Below, piece after piece: positions 46,186 through 57,306 of a stretch of 64,000 nucleotides of DNA; within the stretch, counting starts at the first letter, position 1; every line of letters starts with the position of its first letter. Under the pieces are notes generated by a model that saw nothing but the letters and a program-made list of their open reading frames with translations, did no database searches and was not told where the DNA came from. The stretch comes from Adiantum capillus-veneris (lineage: Eukaryota > Streptophyta > Polypodiopsida > Polypodiales > Pteridaceae), in NCBI GenBank assembly GCA_014529385.2, contig CM043952.1, positions 69,011,370 through 69,075,369 on the forward strand. Reading direction: 5' to 3'. A program made the translations under genes and the position numbers.

Positions 46186-46203
46186 TGGTGCTGTTATCGG
46201 GGA
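46186..46203 (+). other. Primer-binding site of element 2
   Basis: TGGTGCTGTTATCGGGGA, a mutated form of the tRNA-Asp-type site in element 1, at the same distance from the LTR. Confidence 0.7.
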
Positions 46204-46906
46204 ATGCCATACACTAAGCTTGAATGGCTCTCCGTTCTTCTTTTGTGGTGCAATTTCAATTGTAGGAAAGGTAGAGAAGGAGGGTGTGTGTGTTGAGAAG
46301 AAGGATTTTGTGTTACTACTGTATATTCTTTTGTTAATGAAGTTTTGAAAGGTTATTGTGTTTTCTCTGTGTAACGTGTTAGTATTAAGGTTGTTAGTTT
46401 TGTGTAGTGTAATGTACAGTAAGTAGAAAGTAGATCTGTGAGAGCTAATGAAGTGTGTTAGTGTGTAACAGTAGGTGTATTATTTTTAAGTAGGTAGGTA
46501 GAGTGTGTGTGTACTCTCGCGCAGGCCGCGGCGACCTTATCCTTTTATTTTATTTTTAAAAAAAATTAAAAAGAAAATTTAAAGGTAGGACCGGGATCGG
46601 GAATATCTCCCAGACCCAATCCCAAGCTCACGCTCAGGCTCAAGCCTCAGTCCCCTTTTTAAAATTACGTATTTTAGCTTCACACGTAGCTAAAAATCGA
46701 CTTTTTTGAGGACCAACGGAGCTTTAGGTGTCCGAACGTTGTGATGTAAAGCACACCGCAACCCTCTAAGTGATACGCTTGTTTCAAGCTATCACACACT
46801 TTAATTAAAAAAACCCAATCATTAAAAAACATATTTTAGAAAAAAAAAAACGAGTGAAAACGGACGCCTAAAAAAGTAAGCGGTTAACCTTCGAGGTTAT
46901 TCATCG
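46204..46906 (+). other. 5' leader of element 2
   Basis: Noncoding. It shares the gggatcggga and CCCAAG-like block (about 46590-46640) with element 1 but lacks the TTTCTGC repeat array. Confidence 0.6.
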
Positions 46907-49900
46907 ATGCTTGTAGGTTGTCAAAGACACATACATCTGCGCTCTGGTCGTGTGCTTGAGACGGAGCAACTAGAGAGAATTTTGACTGACGCGAGTTCTC
47001 AATATCCACCTGCCTTAGGTTCCGGGATCTCGGCGGGGACCCAAGGTAGTACAAACCAAGACCCGAACATAGCGGCTAGTAACTCTTCCTCTGACTACAA
47101 CGTCATGGAGGGTTTCCTAATGCCTAATCTCGATAGCTCAAGCCAATACATGCATGCCATGGGCCCGCGGTCCGGGCCGAGCGTACTTAGCCGCTTGAAG
47201 GAAACCTTTAGTAGAGCCACTTGCTCCAAACATGGAGCTAATGATGTAAATGAGGGGGGTGGGGAAGTAAATTCTCCATTCATGACCAACGTAGACCCTA
47301 TTCCCTTAGAGAATGTGCACGTGAATACTTCATTCATTGCACCTCCTGACTCTTCATAGCTATTCCCCTCCGAGGTTATATTACCCGATGGTAGAAGCCT
47401 TGCCGAAGTGCAACAGGTTGAGCGATATATCATTGCGGCTAGGGAAAAGGAAGTCAAGAGCTTACACAAGGCGGAGCAATGAAAAGAGTTAAAAGTGAAA
47501 GCTCCTATGTCAATATCCTTGCTAGGAGAGAAATCGAGCGCTCTTGAATTAGCGACCACTAAAGGTCAACCCATAGAGAGAAACATTGCATCTAGCTCAA
47601 AGGACACCCCTAGAACCTCAATTCTAGACGGAGCGTTCTTAAATGAGAATGGCTTATACACAGGTCACACCTATCACGTGGGTTGGTTAGATGTCCTACA
47701 ATCCACAATGGGTGCTACTAGTGTGGAGGATCAACAACAAAGAGTTTGTGAGGTCATCCATAGGGTCATTGAGTTAGAGAGACAGAACAAGGGGATCAAC
47801 GTGCCTTCAACGGGTCTCATGAGATTCTTGGATACAAGAAAGGCTAAACAACTGACCTTATCGCAAATGGAGACTCCCTTGGTAAGTTCGATGGATCCTC
47901 CATATGTTGTTTCTCCAGGGGTCTCAATGCAATCTGAGCCCACAAGTGATAGATTTACCTTTCCAAGTCTAGCTCATCTTTCCCCTGATGACACCATGGC
48001 TACCATGCCTACCCCAATGATGGGCATGCCAAGAAACACGCCATGGACCTCATTTGTTAGTAAAGCACCGCTACATGGTAGCTCAATGCCTGCAACAGGA
48101 CCTACAATTGTGTACCAATCGTATGCACCCATGGGTCCTCATACTCATGTAGTCCCTACCCCTCCCATTGTTTCAACAACCTATGCTCCACAACCACAAC
48201 ACCCAAGTTCTTATTTCCATGGGACCATACCGGCTAGCATTAGCATGTCACATCCAACGTCTACTATGCCTAGGGCCACACATATGAACTTTGGGCCACC
48301 ACATGGCACAACATCATATCAAACATGGAACCCAAGGGCTTTCTATGCGCCAAGCCCAATGCCAATACCTACTCCACATGTAGTCTCTGGAGCACCTTCA
48401 CCCACGGTGCCTGCTCACTTAGGTGACTTGGCAACATTTGCTCAAGCTATTGGTCGATCTATTGCTGAGAATATTTGTAACACCTGATAGAGAGCCTAGA
48501 AGTAAGGCAGTAAAAATAGCCAAGCTCACACAAAAATTCAGTGGAGACGGGGATGTGAGAAATCATATCGAAGTGTTTGAACAAATATGCAATTCTCTAG
48601 GAGAACACAATGACCTGCATAAGAGTAATGCTTTAAGCCTAACCTTAAGTGGGAAGGCAGGGGATTGGTATAGAACCCTAAGGGTGGAAGAAAAAACGAT
48701 TTACCCTATTCTTAGGAGACTGTTCTTGAAAGAATACATACGAGAGGGAGTTCTTTGGGGAGTAGCCTCTCAACTCCAGAAATCCCAATGAGAGGAAGGA
48801 GAGTCGGTGAGATAATTTATTAGTCGCTTGAAGCATTTAAATTCTCATTGTAATCCAAATGAGTGCTTCAATAATAATCAATTGCTTAATAGTTTCATTA
48901 GGGGATTACGACATGAGGATATCTACAATGGCCTAGTCATTAGAGGTATCACCACTTGGGAAGCAGTCACCACCAATGTGATACAATTGGAGGATAATTT
49001 AATGATTCAAGGAGAAAGATTGTCTGTTGAGCCTAAATCTATTATCTCGCAAGCATTGGGGCATCAGCCAATGACCCTAAAGCCTATTGAGAAGGAGCCA
49101 AATATATCTGAGATGACTCTAGCAGATCTCACCAAGGCTATTCAAGAGAGTCTTAGAGATAATTGTGCTCTGCAAAACAATCATATGTATCCAAGAAGGG
49201 AGCAACAATGGTGCTCAGTATGCTATGGACCGCATAGTACTAGTGAATGCCTTACTTTTAGAGTAAAATTCAATGGGAACTGCAATGCCTGTGGGAGGTA
49301 TGGTCATCAAGCTAAGGATTGCATAGTATTAAAGCGCGCGATGGCCAATAGACCAACCTTAGCATGGACAGAAACACCTCGAGTTCCTGCATTGATGCCG
49401 GCCCCACCTCTTGAACAAACAGCACAACACATGGTCCCTAGGGCCCAAAATGTTGTTCAAACAACACCCTTACCACCTCCAGTGCTAGGACCACAACCAT
49501 CACATCCGAGAATCACTTCAGTGAATCAAGTAGGTTGTGAGTCATCTATTGCTTGTTTGGAAGGCTGTGAGGAAGATATAGATTCTAATATTGCCTATGG
49601 GATGGATGTGCTTGAAGAAATTCCACAATACTACATGGAGGACTATTGGGGACAAGTCAAACATGTCTATCAAGTAGCTGCTCTTGCGGCAAGACGTCAA
49701 AATATCAATTACACTGCTTAGAGACCAAAACAACCAGTAAGATAGAAACCAGCAAGGAAGATATTCATGATCCACAATGGTCAGGATCCAAGAAGAAGAT
49801 AGGAACTTATACAAACCCTACAGAGGAGATTGAGCAAGTCAAGAAATTAAGGAGTTTGGTAGAAGATACCCAAAGGGATCTAGAACCAGCACCTAGGAAG

Positions 49901-50410
49901 ATCCAGATTACAGACACCGTGTTCCCTACAGAACAACGACCTCACCAATTCCATAGACCCTTAGCAATACCTAGTGTCATCCAAGAAGAAAGTGACTTAA
50001 AGTCATGAGAAAGTGGGCATACTCACTTCTTGATGGAAAGAATGTTTACAGAGGGACTACCCGATCCTATCGAAGAAATGGAGATCCCATCTTTCCCACG
50101 TCAAGGGACTAAAGCCCAGAAGGTGCCGTTAAACATTGCCAAATTGATGGATTTCATGTCTTCAGAGGTTAGAACCACCATCATGTCCAAACTATTTAAA
50201 GACCCTGAGCTAGTATCAGCTCTTCGAGCCTTCCTCAATGGAGAACGAAAGTTTGGGCTACCACAATTTGCACAGATGGATGGATCTAGGGAGATGCCAA
50301 CAGAGGAGGAACACTTAGATCCACAACCCAACCTAGATGAGAACCTTGTTATAGAAATACCTGTTAACAAGTTGGGACAATACTTTGAGGGTGATGAATC
50401 CAATGCGACC
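46907..50410 (+). pseudogene. Gag of element 2 (broken, two zinc knuckles lost)
   Basis: The N-terminus reads HLRSGRVLETE; the ATG used in element 1 is ATA here. Pieces are 46907-47359 and 47495-48487 in one frame, then a 2-bp deletion near 48480 moves the rest to another frame (48423-48791, 48828-49721). The capsid region (LTLSGKAGDWYRTL) and first two knuckles (CSVCYGPHSTSEC, CNACGRYGHQAKDC) are kept. The second knuckle pair is deleted; sequence resumes with KKKIGTYTNP at about 49790. The C-terminal part is 50030-50410. Confidence 0.82.
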
Positions 50411-50900
50411 ATACCAATCACTACTAAGGGATTAACTATGAAGTTAATCCTTGATGGTGGCGCTAGGGTTAGCATTGTGACTAAAAATTGATGGGAAACT
50501 ATGGGAAGACCTCACCTTGCGACCACAACCATAGTAGTGAAGATGGCCTATAGGGATGCTAGAAGATCTCAAGATCAAGGTCTTTGGACATAAAATAAGG
50601 ATTACCAGCTTCATTGTTATGGATTTCTCCAAACACACTATGGCATCGGAGATGATCTTAGGACATCCTTTCATGAGGGAAGCAAAAATGGTGCATGACT
50701 GGTCTAAAAACGATGTCTACTTGCAGTTCCAAGATTCTGTCATTCGAGTGGATCTTGTAACTGGTCGAGCACATCCCCTAGGAAATAGGTTTATAACTGA
50801 TCATAGATCCGACACCACAGTCCACTCGGCCCCATTGTAGTATTGTTACAAGTGTAAAGCGGACACTGATGTTGGGGAAGATTCTCCTTATATGGATGTA
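50411..50900 (+). pseudogene. Protease of element 2 (broken)
   Basis: LILDGGARVSIVTKN at about 50446-50490 holds the DGGA active site. The next codon, TGG in element 1, is TGA here. The second half (MILGHPFMREAKMVHDW) is in a shifted frame from 50556. Confidence 0.75.
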
Positions 50901-51671
50901 CTACCTGGGATGACTGAGTCGGACAATGTGGATTGGGTCCACCTAGCAGCAACCATAGACACTTGGGGAAATAGGGGGATGACCTGGGTAACACCTGAGG
51001 GGGATGAAATGCCCGTACCCTTAAATATGCTACAAGCAATGCATATATCTTCTGACAAGAGTCATCCTCATATAACAAAGAAAACATACAAGTGGGTCCC
51101 TAAAGCATCTTTAGCAACCATAACTAGTGCTAAAAAACAGAAGCCTTGTAAGAAAGGTCCTACTCGCTCCAAGAAATGTAAGGAAACATGGCGTTGGATT
51201 CCTAAAAAACTATTGGAAGCCCAAGGCTACTATGAAGGAAATGATCAAATCTGGGTTCCAAAACGTAGATTGTGTTCTTACCGGTCACCTGACCCATGTG
51301 CGCCCAATCTTGTACCTTCAAAATAAATTGATGATCGCGCAAATAAAAAAATCACAGAATGCTACACACTCGCTCCAGAGCTAGTTTGGGTACCAAAGAA
51401 AGAACAATTTGTTCCACCTAACTCAGGAAGGGGGGAGTCCCATGAAGCTTCTAGCTCCTCATGTAATGCATCCACAGAGGTAAAAGCTTCTCCCAGTGTT
51501 CAAGAATCACCTGATGAACCACTTCAAGTTCGATCATGGGAGAGTACCTTACCACCCTTGCAACTAGATGAAACGCATAGGGCGGTCGAAAACTATTGGT
51601 TAAAGCCTTCACCCATAACAACTTGGAACAATTGGTTTCAAAGGGTGACGAGCACATTTCAAACGGTATGA
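50901..51671 (+). pseudogene. Linker and W(V/I)PK tail of element 2
   Basis: After MTESDNVDWVHLAATIDTWG the sequence jumps, near 51055, to KKTYKWVPK and continues TWRWIPKKLLEA, QIWVPKRRL, a TAA, and LVWVPKKEQF. It ends at the same stop as element 1 (51669-51671). The segment 50892-51326 is one open frame that fuses linker and tail. Confidence 0.8.
51426..51435 (+). other. Purine tract 1 of element 2
   Basis: GGAAGGGGGG, same position as 17741-17750 in element 1. Confidence 0.6.
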
Positions 51672-51680
51672 TCTGCCCAA

Positions 51681-51690
51681 GGAAGGGGGG
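51681..51690 (+). other. Purine tract 2 of element 2
   Basis: GGAAGGGGGG just after the stop codon, same position as 18053-18062. Confidence 0.6.
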
Positions 51691-51990
51691 ACTGTTTGCT
51701 GACATACATCATTCACTTGCTTCCCTCTCAACCTTCCTCCCTGACCTCTCAATCTCCAATCTTAGGGAATGTATATATAAAGCCTTATACTCAAAAAACA
51801 AGATAAAAAAGTAAAAGAGCAAGAGCCATAAAACAAAATCTAAAAATACATTATGCACAAGAACACGACCCTTGTAATATTTGCACTCTAACCATCATCT
51901 ATGTGCGTGTACATATACAGCTAGTACGCTAGAGTCATCCACTCCTGCCTTGGGTGAGAGGTACCCTCATTACTTTTTACAAAGTTTCAC

Positions 51991-52338
51991 ATGGTCTTTC
52001 CGTTGCTTGCATGTGAATGGGATTTGGTAGGTATGCTAGCATGTGAGAGGAATTTCGAGGAGTTAGAATGGTTGATACGTCTCTTGACCATGACTGATCC
52101 ATACTTAGTAGAGAGTGTATCTCCCATTGCACAAGCCTATCCTTTTGACCAAGATGACTATAGGCGTCTAGTGACCTTCTTAATAAACATTGCTGCCTCT
52201 GATGATGAAGAAGATTTATATGATTATACAGATGGCACATATGGTCTCACAGATGATGACTTTGTTTTCCTCGACGACGAGGATAGGGTTTTAGCCTTAG
52301 GGTTTCCCCCCAATCTCTACGATATTCTATTTCCTTAA
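51991..52338 (+). CDS. 115-codon acidic ORF in the 3' region of element 2
   Basis: It starts ATG at 51991 (in-frame stop upstream at 51955) and ends TAA at 52336-52338. The protein starts MVFPLLACEWDLVGMLACER, with a hydrophobic/cysteine N-terminus and a strongly acidic middle (SDDEEDLYDYTD, DDDFVFLDDED), ending LGFPPNLYDILFP. Element 1 has different sequence at this place. It could be an accessory or env-position protein, a captured fragment, or chance. I do not recognise it. Confidence 0.4.
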   Translation: MVFPLLACEWDLVGMLACERNFEELEWLIRLLTMTDPYLVESVSPIAQAYPFDQDDYRRLVTFLINIAASDDEEDLYDYTDGTYGLTDDDFVFLDDEDRVLALGFPPNLYDILFP

Positions 52339-53695
52339 CTCTCTAAGGGGAGTGAAAATAATTAGATTAGGGTTCCTTATGTTTTTTTAAATTGTGCTCA
52401 ATAAGTGTTGGTACCTTTTCCCACTGATGTGCCTCCTAGAGGTATTCTTTGTGTTTCCTCGTGTGTATAGGAACGTGTTGCTGTGGTTAGGATTTGGACC
52501 TTCATAGAATCTTTCTCTCATCCACTTTTCAAATCAAGCGCGATCATCAACACAAACAGGTGTTTCTTGTCCATTATCATTGTCCCTTATCTTTTTTGCA
52601 TCTATGGTTGTCTGCTTTAGGTGTGATTGGTAGCATAATATTCAATGCATTTTCTTACATTAAATTCAATGTAATTTTGTGTCATAATCACTTGTCTAGG
52701 TTTAAAAATCAAGCAGTCTGACTAAGCTAGTTTGACCAAGCTAGGTGTTAGAGATCTTCTCTTAATACCACGGGAAATGCCTTCTTAATAATCAGTGGCT
52801 AGTTAGGTTCTTAATTAGATTTAGGCATCATTGTGTGAAATGTACTAGAGATTTCTAGTGGGCTTAGTCCCTATTGACCTTTAGCTTAAGTATTATAAAG
52901 GGAGTTTACTAGTGTGATGAGCCTGGGGAGGGTAACAGTGTTATATGACCCCCCAAAGTTACAAAATTAAAATGCTGAAAACGAACACAAAAAAAATCAA
53001 AGTGCCACAATGTAAAATCTTAAGCTGGAAGAGAAATCTTAGCTTGATTGGGTACTTCACTCACATGTATCGCCTATGGTACTAGAGCCCTAGAGGTTCC
53101 CAGTGTGGGCGCTTTTCTTTGAAAAGAAAAAAACCCAAGGCATACAAAATAAGCACACACATCAAAATTGAAACAATGTGAAAAGACTTTGGGAGATCAA
53201 AGAAAAGGTAATCAGTCAGGCGATGATTTCATGAGAAATTCCTTTTATCGTAGCTTAACTACAAGGTCTTCTAGGTATAGCCTCTAGTCAGCCCTTGTAC
53301 ATGAAATACTTGGCTCTCGTGATTAAACAACTCAATTGACCAGAGAAAATTGAGAAGCTTACCCATGGTATTAATAGTGAATCTTTAGTGCCTTTCGATC
53401 GTTAAATTAGCGACCCCATACTTGTTTAGTTTTTTACCTTTACAGTTGTTTATGCGTTTGATTATATTGCAATTTAATGTTTATTGCTAACAAATTATTT
53501 AAAATTCTGTTACCAATCAAATTGTCTGCCTACAATTGCAAATGATTTTTAATTGCTTATGAGAATACAATTACTGTGCCAATGTTGTTTGATTTCGCAG
53601 TGACTGAAGGAGGCTAAGGACATTCATCTCAAAAGCTCTTCCACCTCGATGAACGAGCTTCAACTCAATAGCTTTCGAGGACGGAATCTACATCA
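52339..53695 (+). other. 3' noncoding region of element 2
   Basis: It matches 18395-19660 of element 1 almost throughout, with no coding frame. Conservation between the two copies suggests cis-acting RNA signals. Confidence 0.65.
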
Positions 53696-53708
53696 GGAAG
53701 GGGGGACA
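53696..53708 (+). other. Polypurine tract at 3' LTR of element 2
   Basis: GGAAGGGGGGACA ends at the LTR start (53709). Confidence 0.85.
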
Positions 53709-54016
53709 TGTTAACCCTCACGCACATTCCTATCACCTACGATGGACATTGTATTATTTCTTTGGTAAACTCAAGTACCGAGCTTGTTGATCCAATAGGA
53801 AAAGTGGAAGAGTGATCACCAATGAGAGGTGCACTCTAACTGGAACATTCAAGGGATTAGTTGGCTAAGCATGGGTGCCCAAGTGTGAATGGGGCGAGCT
53901 CATATAAAAGTCAACTAAACTTAAAAGTCACGCATTCTCTCATTTGTGCAATTGAAGAGTGCTCTTGCTCCATCTCCATCTTCTCCTTCTTCATCTCCTT
54001 GTGTGTGTGTGTATAC

Positions 54017-54087
<71 letters not shown>

Positions 54088-54326
54088 TGCGATCGAGCAT
54101 TGCGGTGGAACGACGGCGGTGAGGCGGTTGAGCATGGCGTAGCGGCGGCTCCCTCTTCTTTGCGGCGAGGAATCGTCCACGATAGTAAGCGTAGAGTGGT
54201 GAGTGACACACCATTGCCATCTTTGAGCTTACTAGTTTAGGCTAGTTGCGTGCTTGGAGCCATTTGTGGCTCGCACACAGTGTATCGGCAAGTTCCTTGC
54301 ATTGACACGTGCGACATACGCGCACA
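53709..54326 (+). repeat. 3' LTR of element 2 with expanded (GA)n
   Basis: 618 bp. The GA tract (about 54019-54083) is much longer than in the 5' LTR, which accounts for the size difference. Confidence 0.9.
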
Positions 54327-54331
54327 GTTTT

Positions 54332-54785
54332 ATTCCCGCTATATGTGTCTGGAGTTTTCTTTATGATTAGACTGATTCTCTATGTGCTTGTGCTTACTAT
54401 AGTTCTCCATATCAGTATCCCATATGTCATTATATTGACCATCTATCTGACTTCCAACGTCTCATTTTTTTGCTTCATCTGCTACCATCACTTGCATTGG
54501 TTTCAACCTTCGCTTTGCCCTTCTTCTCTAATTTATGAGATCCATGTGAATGAGAGCGTCTTTTAGCCCTCTTTGAATATCTTCTCCTAAAAGAGCAGAG
54601 TGTTGAGAGTCCCCAAGCCCCTTTGTATCTCTCCGTTCTTGGTCGACATCCGTCTCCTCATTCTGAAAATCGGGTCCACCACCAAATCCCTACTCCAATT
54701 CTTCAACCATCATGTTGATATGGTCCTGCTCTTCAACGAATACTGTGGTAGTTCTCCTCCCTCTTGTTGATCTTTTGGGCGGCAT
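54332..54785 (-). pseudogene. Gypsy gag fragment, minus (N-terminal part)
   Basis: From an ATG at 54785 the minus strand reads MPPKRSTRGRRTTTVFVEEQ, a basic N-terminus common in gypsy Gag, then a region with several stops. It is separated from its continuation at 45605 by element 2, whose GTTTT duplication marks the cut. Confidence 0.6.
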
Positions 54786-54814
54786 TGTGAATGTCCCAGT
54801 AACTCCAAATTCCA

Positions 54815-55255
54815 ACTAGGAGATATGTTTCTATCAAGAGCTTGAGCTCACCACCGTGATTCTGGAAGCTATTCCAGGCTGGAGATTTAGAGTTAGATGT
54901 CAAATTAGATAGAGAATCATATTCAGACTTTAGACAAGCACAGGAAATCATATATGAATTGAACTGAAAGTACAAAGTCAAATACTAGACGCAAAGTACT
55001 AGAGCTCATATATTCAAATAATGAAGGAAAGTACAACTGGCATCAAATCTTGATTACAAAAGAGCTAGATGACAAGAAGAGAAAATAGCACAATGATTAC
55101 AAATACTCATTATAGTCTACGGAGTGACACACCCTCAAAATGAAGTAGCAGATCCTATTTATAAGTACCCAGACTAAGTTCGGATTGATTGTACCCTGCT
55201 ACATTATCGCAGTAATTGCAATTAGTAAATTCTAAAGTTGATTATGATGCATACA
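54815..55255 (-). repeat. LTR-like sequence, minus orientation
   Basis: It is the likely 5' LTR of the gag fragment. On minus it starts TGTATGCATC at 55255, has TATAAATAGG near 55170 and ends shortly before the gag ATG. It is related to 43780-44235 but inverted relative to it. Confidence 0.6.
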
Positions 55256-55258
55256 AGT

Positions 55259-56108
55259 GTCATAAAATATAATATATAACTTTACCAAATGATTTTTCAT
55301 ATTAAGATGATCATTTAATATAGAAAGACAAAAGGGAAACAAGAGTTAGGATATAGATATGTGATTCTAGACCTATCTCAACATGGGACCAAAGGAGACA
55401 TGGTTGCATCTCAATAGGGGTCCAAAAGGAGACGGTCTACCAAAGAGCAATGTGCAATAAGTGCTTCTAGATTTACCTCAGCAAGGGACCAAGAGGAGAG
55501 ATGGTTACATCTCAATAGGGATTCAAAAGGAGGTAGTCTATCAAAGAGCAACGTGCATCTAATGGAGCTTAAAAGACCTTAGGTTTAATGTTAAAAAGTC
55601 CTTTGACCTTAGGCAAGCTAGGGCTGACCTTGAAGTGGGAATCCTACCCAAGCATGAGGTGATTGTTGGCTTGCTACCTAAAGTCCTTAAAGTGTTTGTG
55701 GGAACCTTGACTAAGCTTGAGGTGATTCTTATGCTTAAATGACTAAGGTTCTTGAAGTGTTCAATTCAAAGATAAACTCTCAAGAGGCATAAATGGTTTC
55801 CATGCTTAGTTAAATAAGTGCTTGAAGTATTCAATTCAAGCCAAATGACTTAAGAAGCATAAAAGACACATGCCAAAATTCTCCACATGTGGCTCTCATG
55901 ATGTACTTGAATACTATTGGATAGGATTTAAAGGGGTCCAATGAGAATTTAGATTCATTAAAAAAAAAATTTGTTCTTTCTCTCAACAAAGAGGAAAAAG
56001 AGGACACATGTCCAAATGATAGAATTAAATAATACGAAAGATAGAGAGAGAGGGGGGGGGGGATGGGGGGGTGGACCAAGCTTGAGAGGAGGGGATATAC
56101 TCTCCTCT

Positions 56109-56154
<46 letters not shown>

Positions 56155-56756
56155 ACGCTCATTGTGTGAAGTGCAAAGTGTAAGAACTCCATCTCCTTCT
56201 CCAAGCCTGTTGAGAAGTGGAGAGCCTACACCAACACTATTGGCTATGGAATGCAAATCTAGCCAAGAGACATGCTTTAATGCTTAAGCTTGCCATCTTC
56301 TTCATCTTCATTACTATGCTATTATGCTATGCTAAGCAAGAAGAGTGATGATAAGTCGGGAACTATTTCTTTCTTCTATGAATGATTCTTCTTCCTCTTC
56401 CCTACCCTCATTTCCCGCTAACTCTCTCCACCTTCGAAGGTGTTTAAGGCCTTGGGATTGAGGCTTGGGATAGTTAATTCTTTTTGAAAATTTTATGTTA
56501 TGCTCGTGATGTATGAAGCTTCCATCTTCATAGAATCACCAAGGTCACAAGGAACACAAAGATTGTATTGTACCAAGTATCTAACACTCTTTCTCTTGCA
56601 AAAGTATTGTTCATGACAAGTTAACTAAGTACTATGTTCATGTTGCTATCATCAAATAAGTTCACCCTCTATGTTCTCAAAGTAATCTCACAAAAATGCT
56701 CACTCTGATTCTCTTAATTTTGCTATCCTCAAAGTTCATAGGCCATTCCCATTACA
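55259..56756 (+). repeat. Family D LTR, copy 1
   Basis: It starts TGTCATAAAAT and ends CATTACA. It aligns with 57307-58895, sharing the tctcaacatgggacc, cttagggttag.., ctctccaccttcgaaggtgt and aggccaattccattaca blocks. It contains a CA microsatellite (56111-56150) and a G-rich stretch (56052-56073). It is apparently a solo LTR or one end of a damaged element. Confidence 0.7.
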
Positions 56757-56759
56757 ACA

Positions 56760-56985
56760 AGCATCTGCATAAAGGCCCGTTCCCACCGCCTACACTCACA
56801 CACCCGATTCCGTAAGGTCGAGCATCCTAGCGGGATAAGGTAGGTAGGTCAACCCATCATATGGACTTGGGGGGAGCATCCCCTAAGGGCCACATGTCAC
56901 ACAAGCTATCAAGAGGATTGAACCCAATATCGTGGACACAAGAGTCTCTTGTTCTATCAATTGAACTATCACTTGTTGACAGGAA
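56760..56985 (-). mobile_element. tRNA-derived SINE-like sequence
   Basis: On minus, an A-box-like TAGTTCAATTGATAGA (56968-56953) is followed about 40 bases on by a perfect B box GGTTCAATCC (56924-56915). This is the RNA polymerase III promoter spacing of tRNA genes and SINEs. A tRNA-unrelated body with tgtgtgagtgtagg follows toward 56770. The 3' tail and target duplication were not resolved, and no full cloverleaf was drawn, so a decayed tRNA relic is also possible. Confidence 0.45.
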
Positions 56986-57306
56986 TTATGAATTATGAAA
57001 AAGTAGGTTCGGTTGAAAGTGCAAGACGTGATAACATGATATATCAGCGACGGCTCCGACTAATAGGGATCATTTTGAAATTTGTGGAGCCCTTCAAAGC
57101 CAAGTTTGACTTTCAAGAGAAGTGGCAAAATTTTGAGGATTTTCCTATAAAGGGCTATTGTAAAATTTTACTCTTCTTTTCCTTGGGCGGACCAAAGACA
57201 ATGTTGCCTTCGAAGGACACTTTTTTTGAAAAATATTTAATACATGTACATGCATGTGCTAAACAATTTTAAAAAATGTCCACTAATATAAATCTCTGAT
57301 AAATGC
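56986..57306 (+). other. Unrecognised spacer between family D copies
   Basis: It contains a 107-codon open stretch (56949-57272) with no recognisable domain, and nothing else I can name. Confidence 0.35.

Larger units (their letters stand above)
45606..54326 (+). mobile_element. Athila-like element 2, internally deleted
   Basis: LTRs at 45606-46181 and 53709-54326 start TGTTAACCC and end GCACA. A perfect GTTTT flanks them (45601-45605, 54327-54331). The gag, protease and W(V/I)PK tail are clearly homologous to element 1, but about 4.15 kb equivalent to 13210-17370 of element 1 (linker, RT, RNase H, integrase, second protease) is missing at a junction near 51055. The second pair of gag zinc knuckles is also deleted (junction near 49722). 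It must depend on proteins from a relative for movement. Confidence 0.93.

Noticed and set aside
55831-56256. 141-codon minus ORF with a Cys-Val run
   Set aside because: It is built on a CA microsatellite inside a family D LTR.
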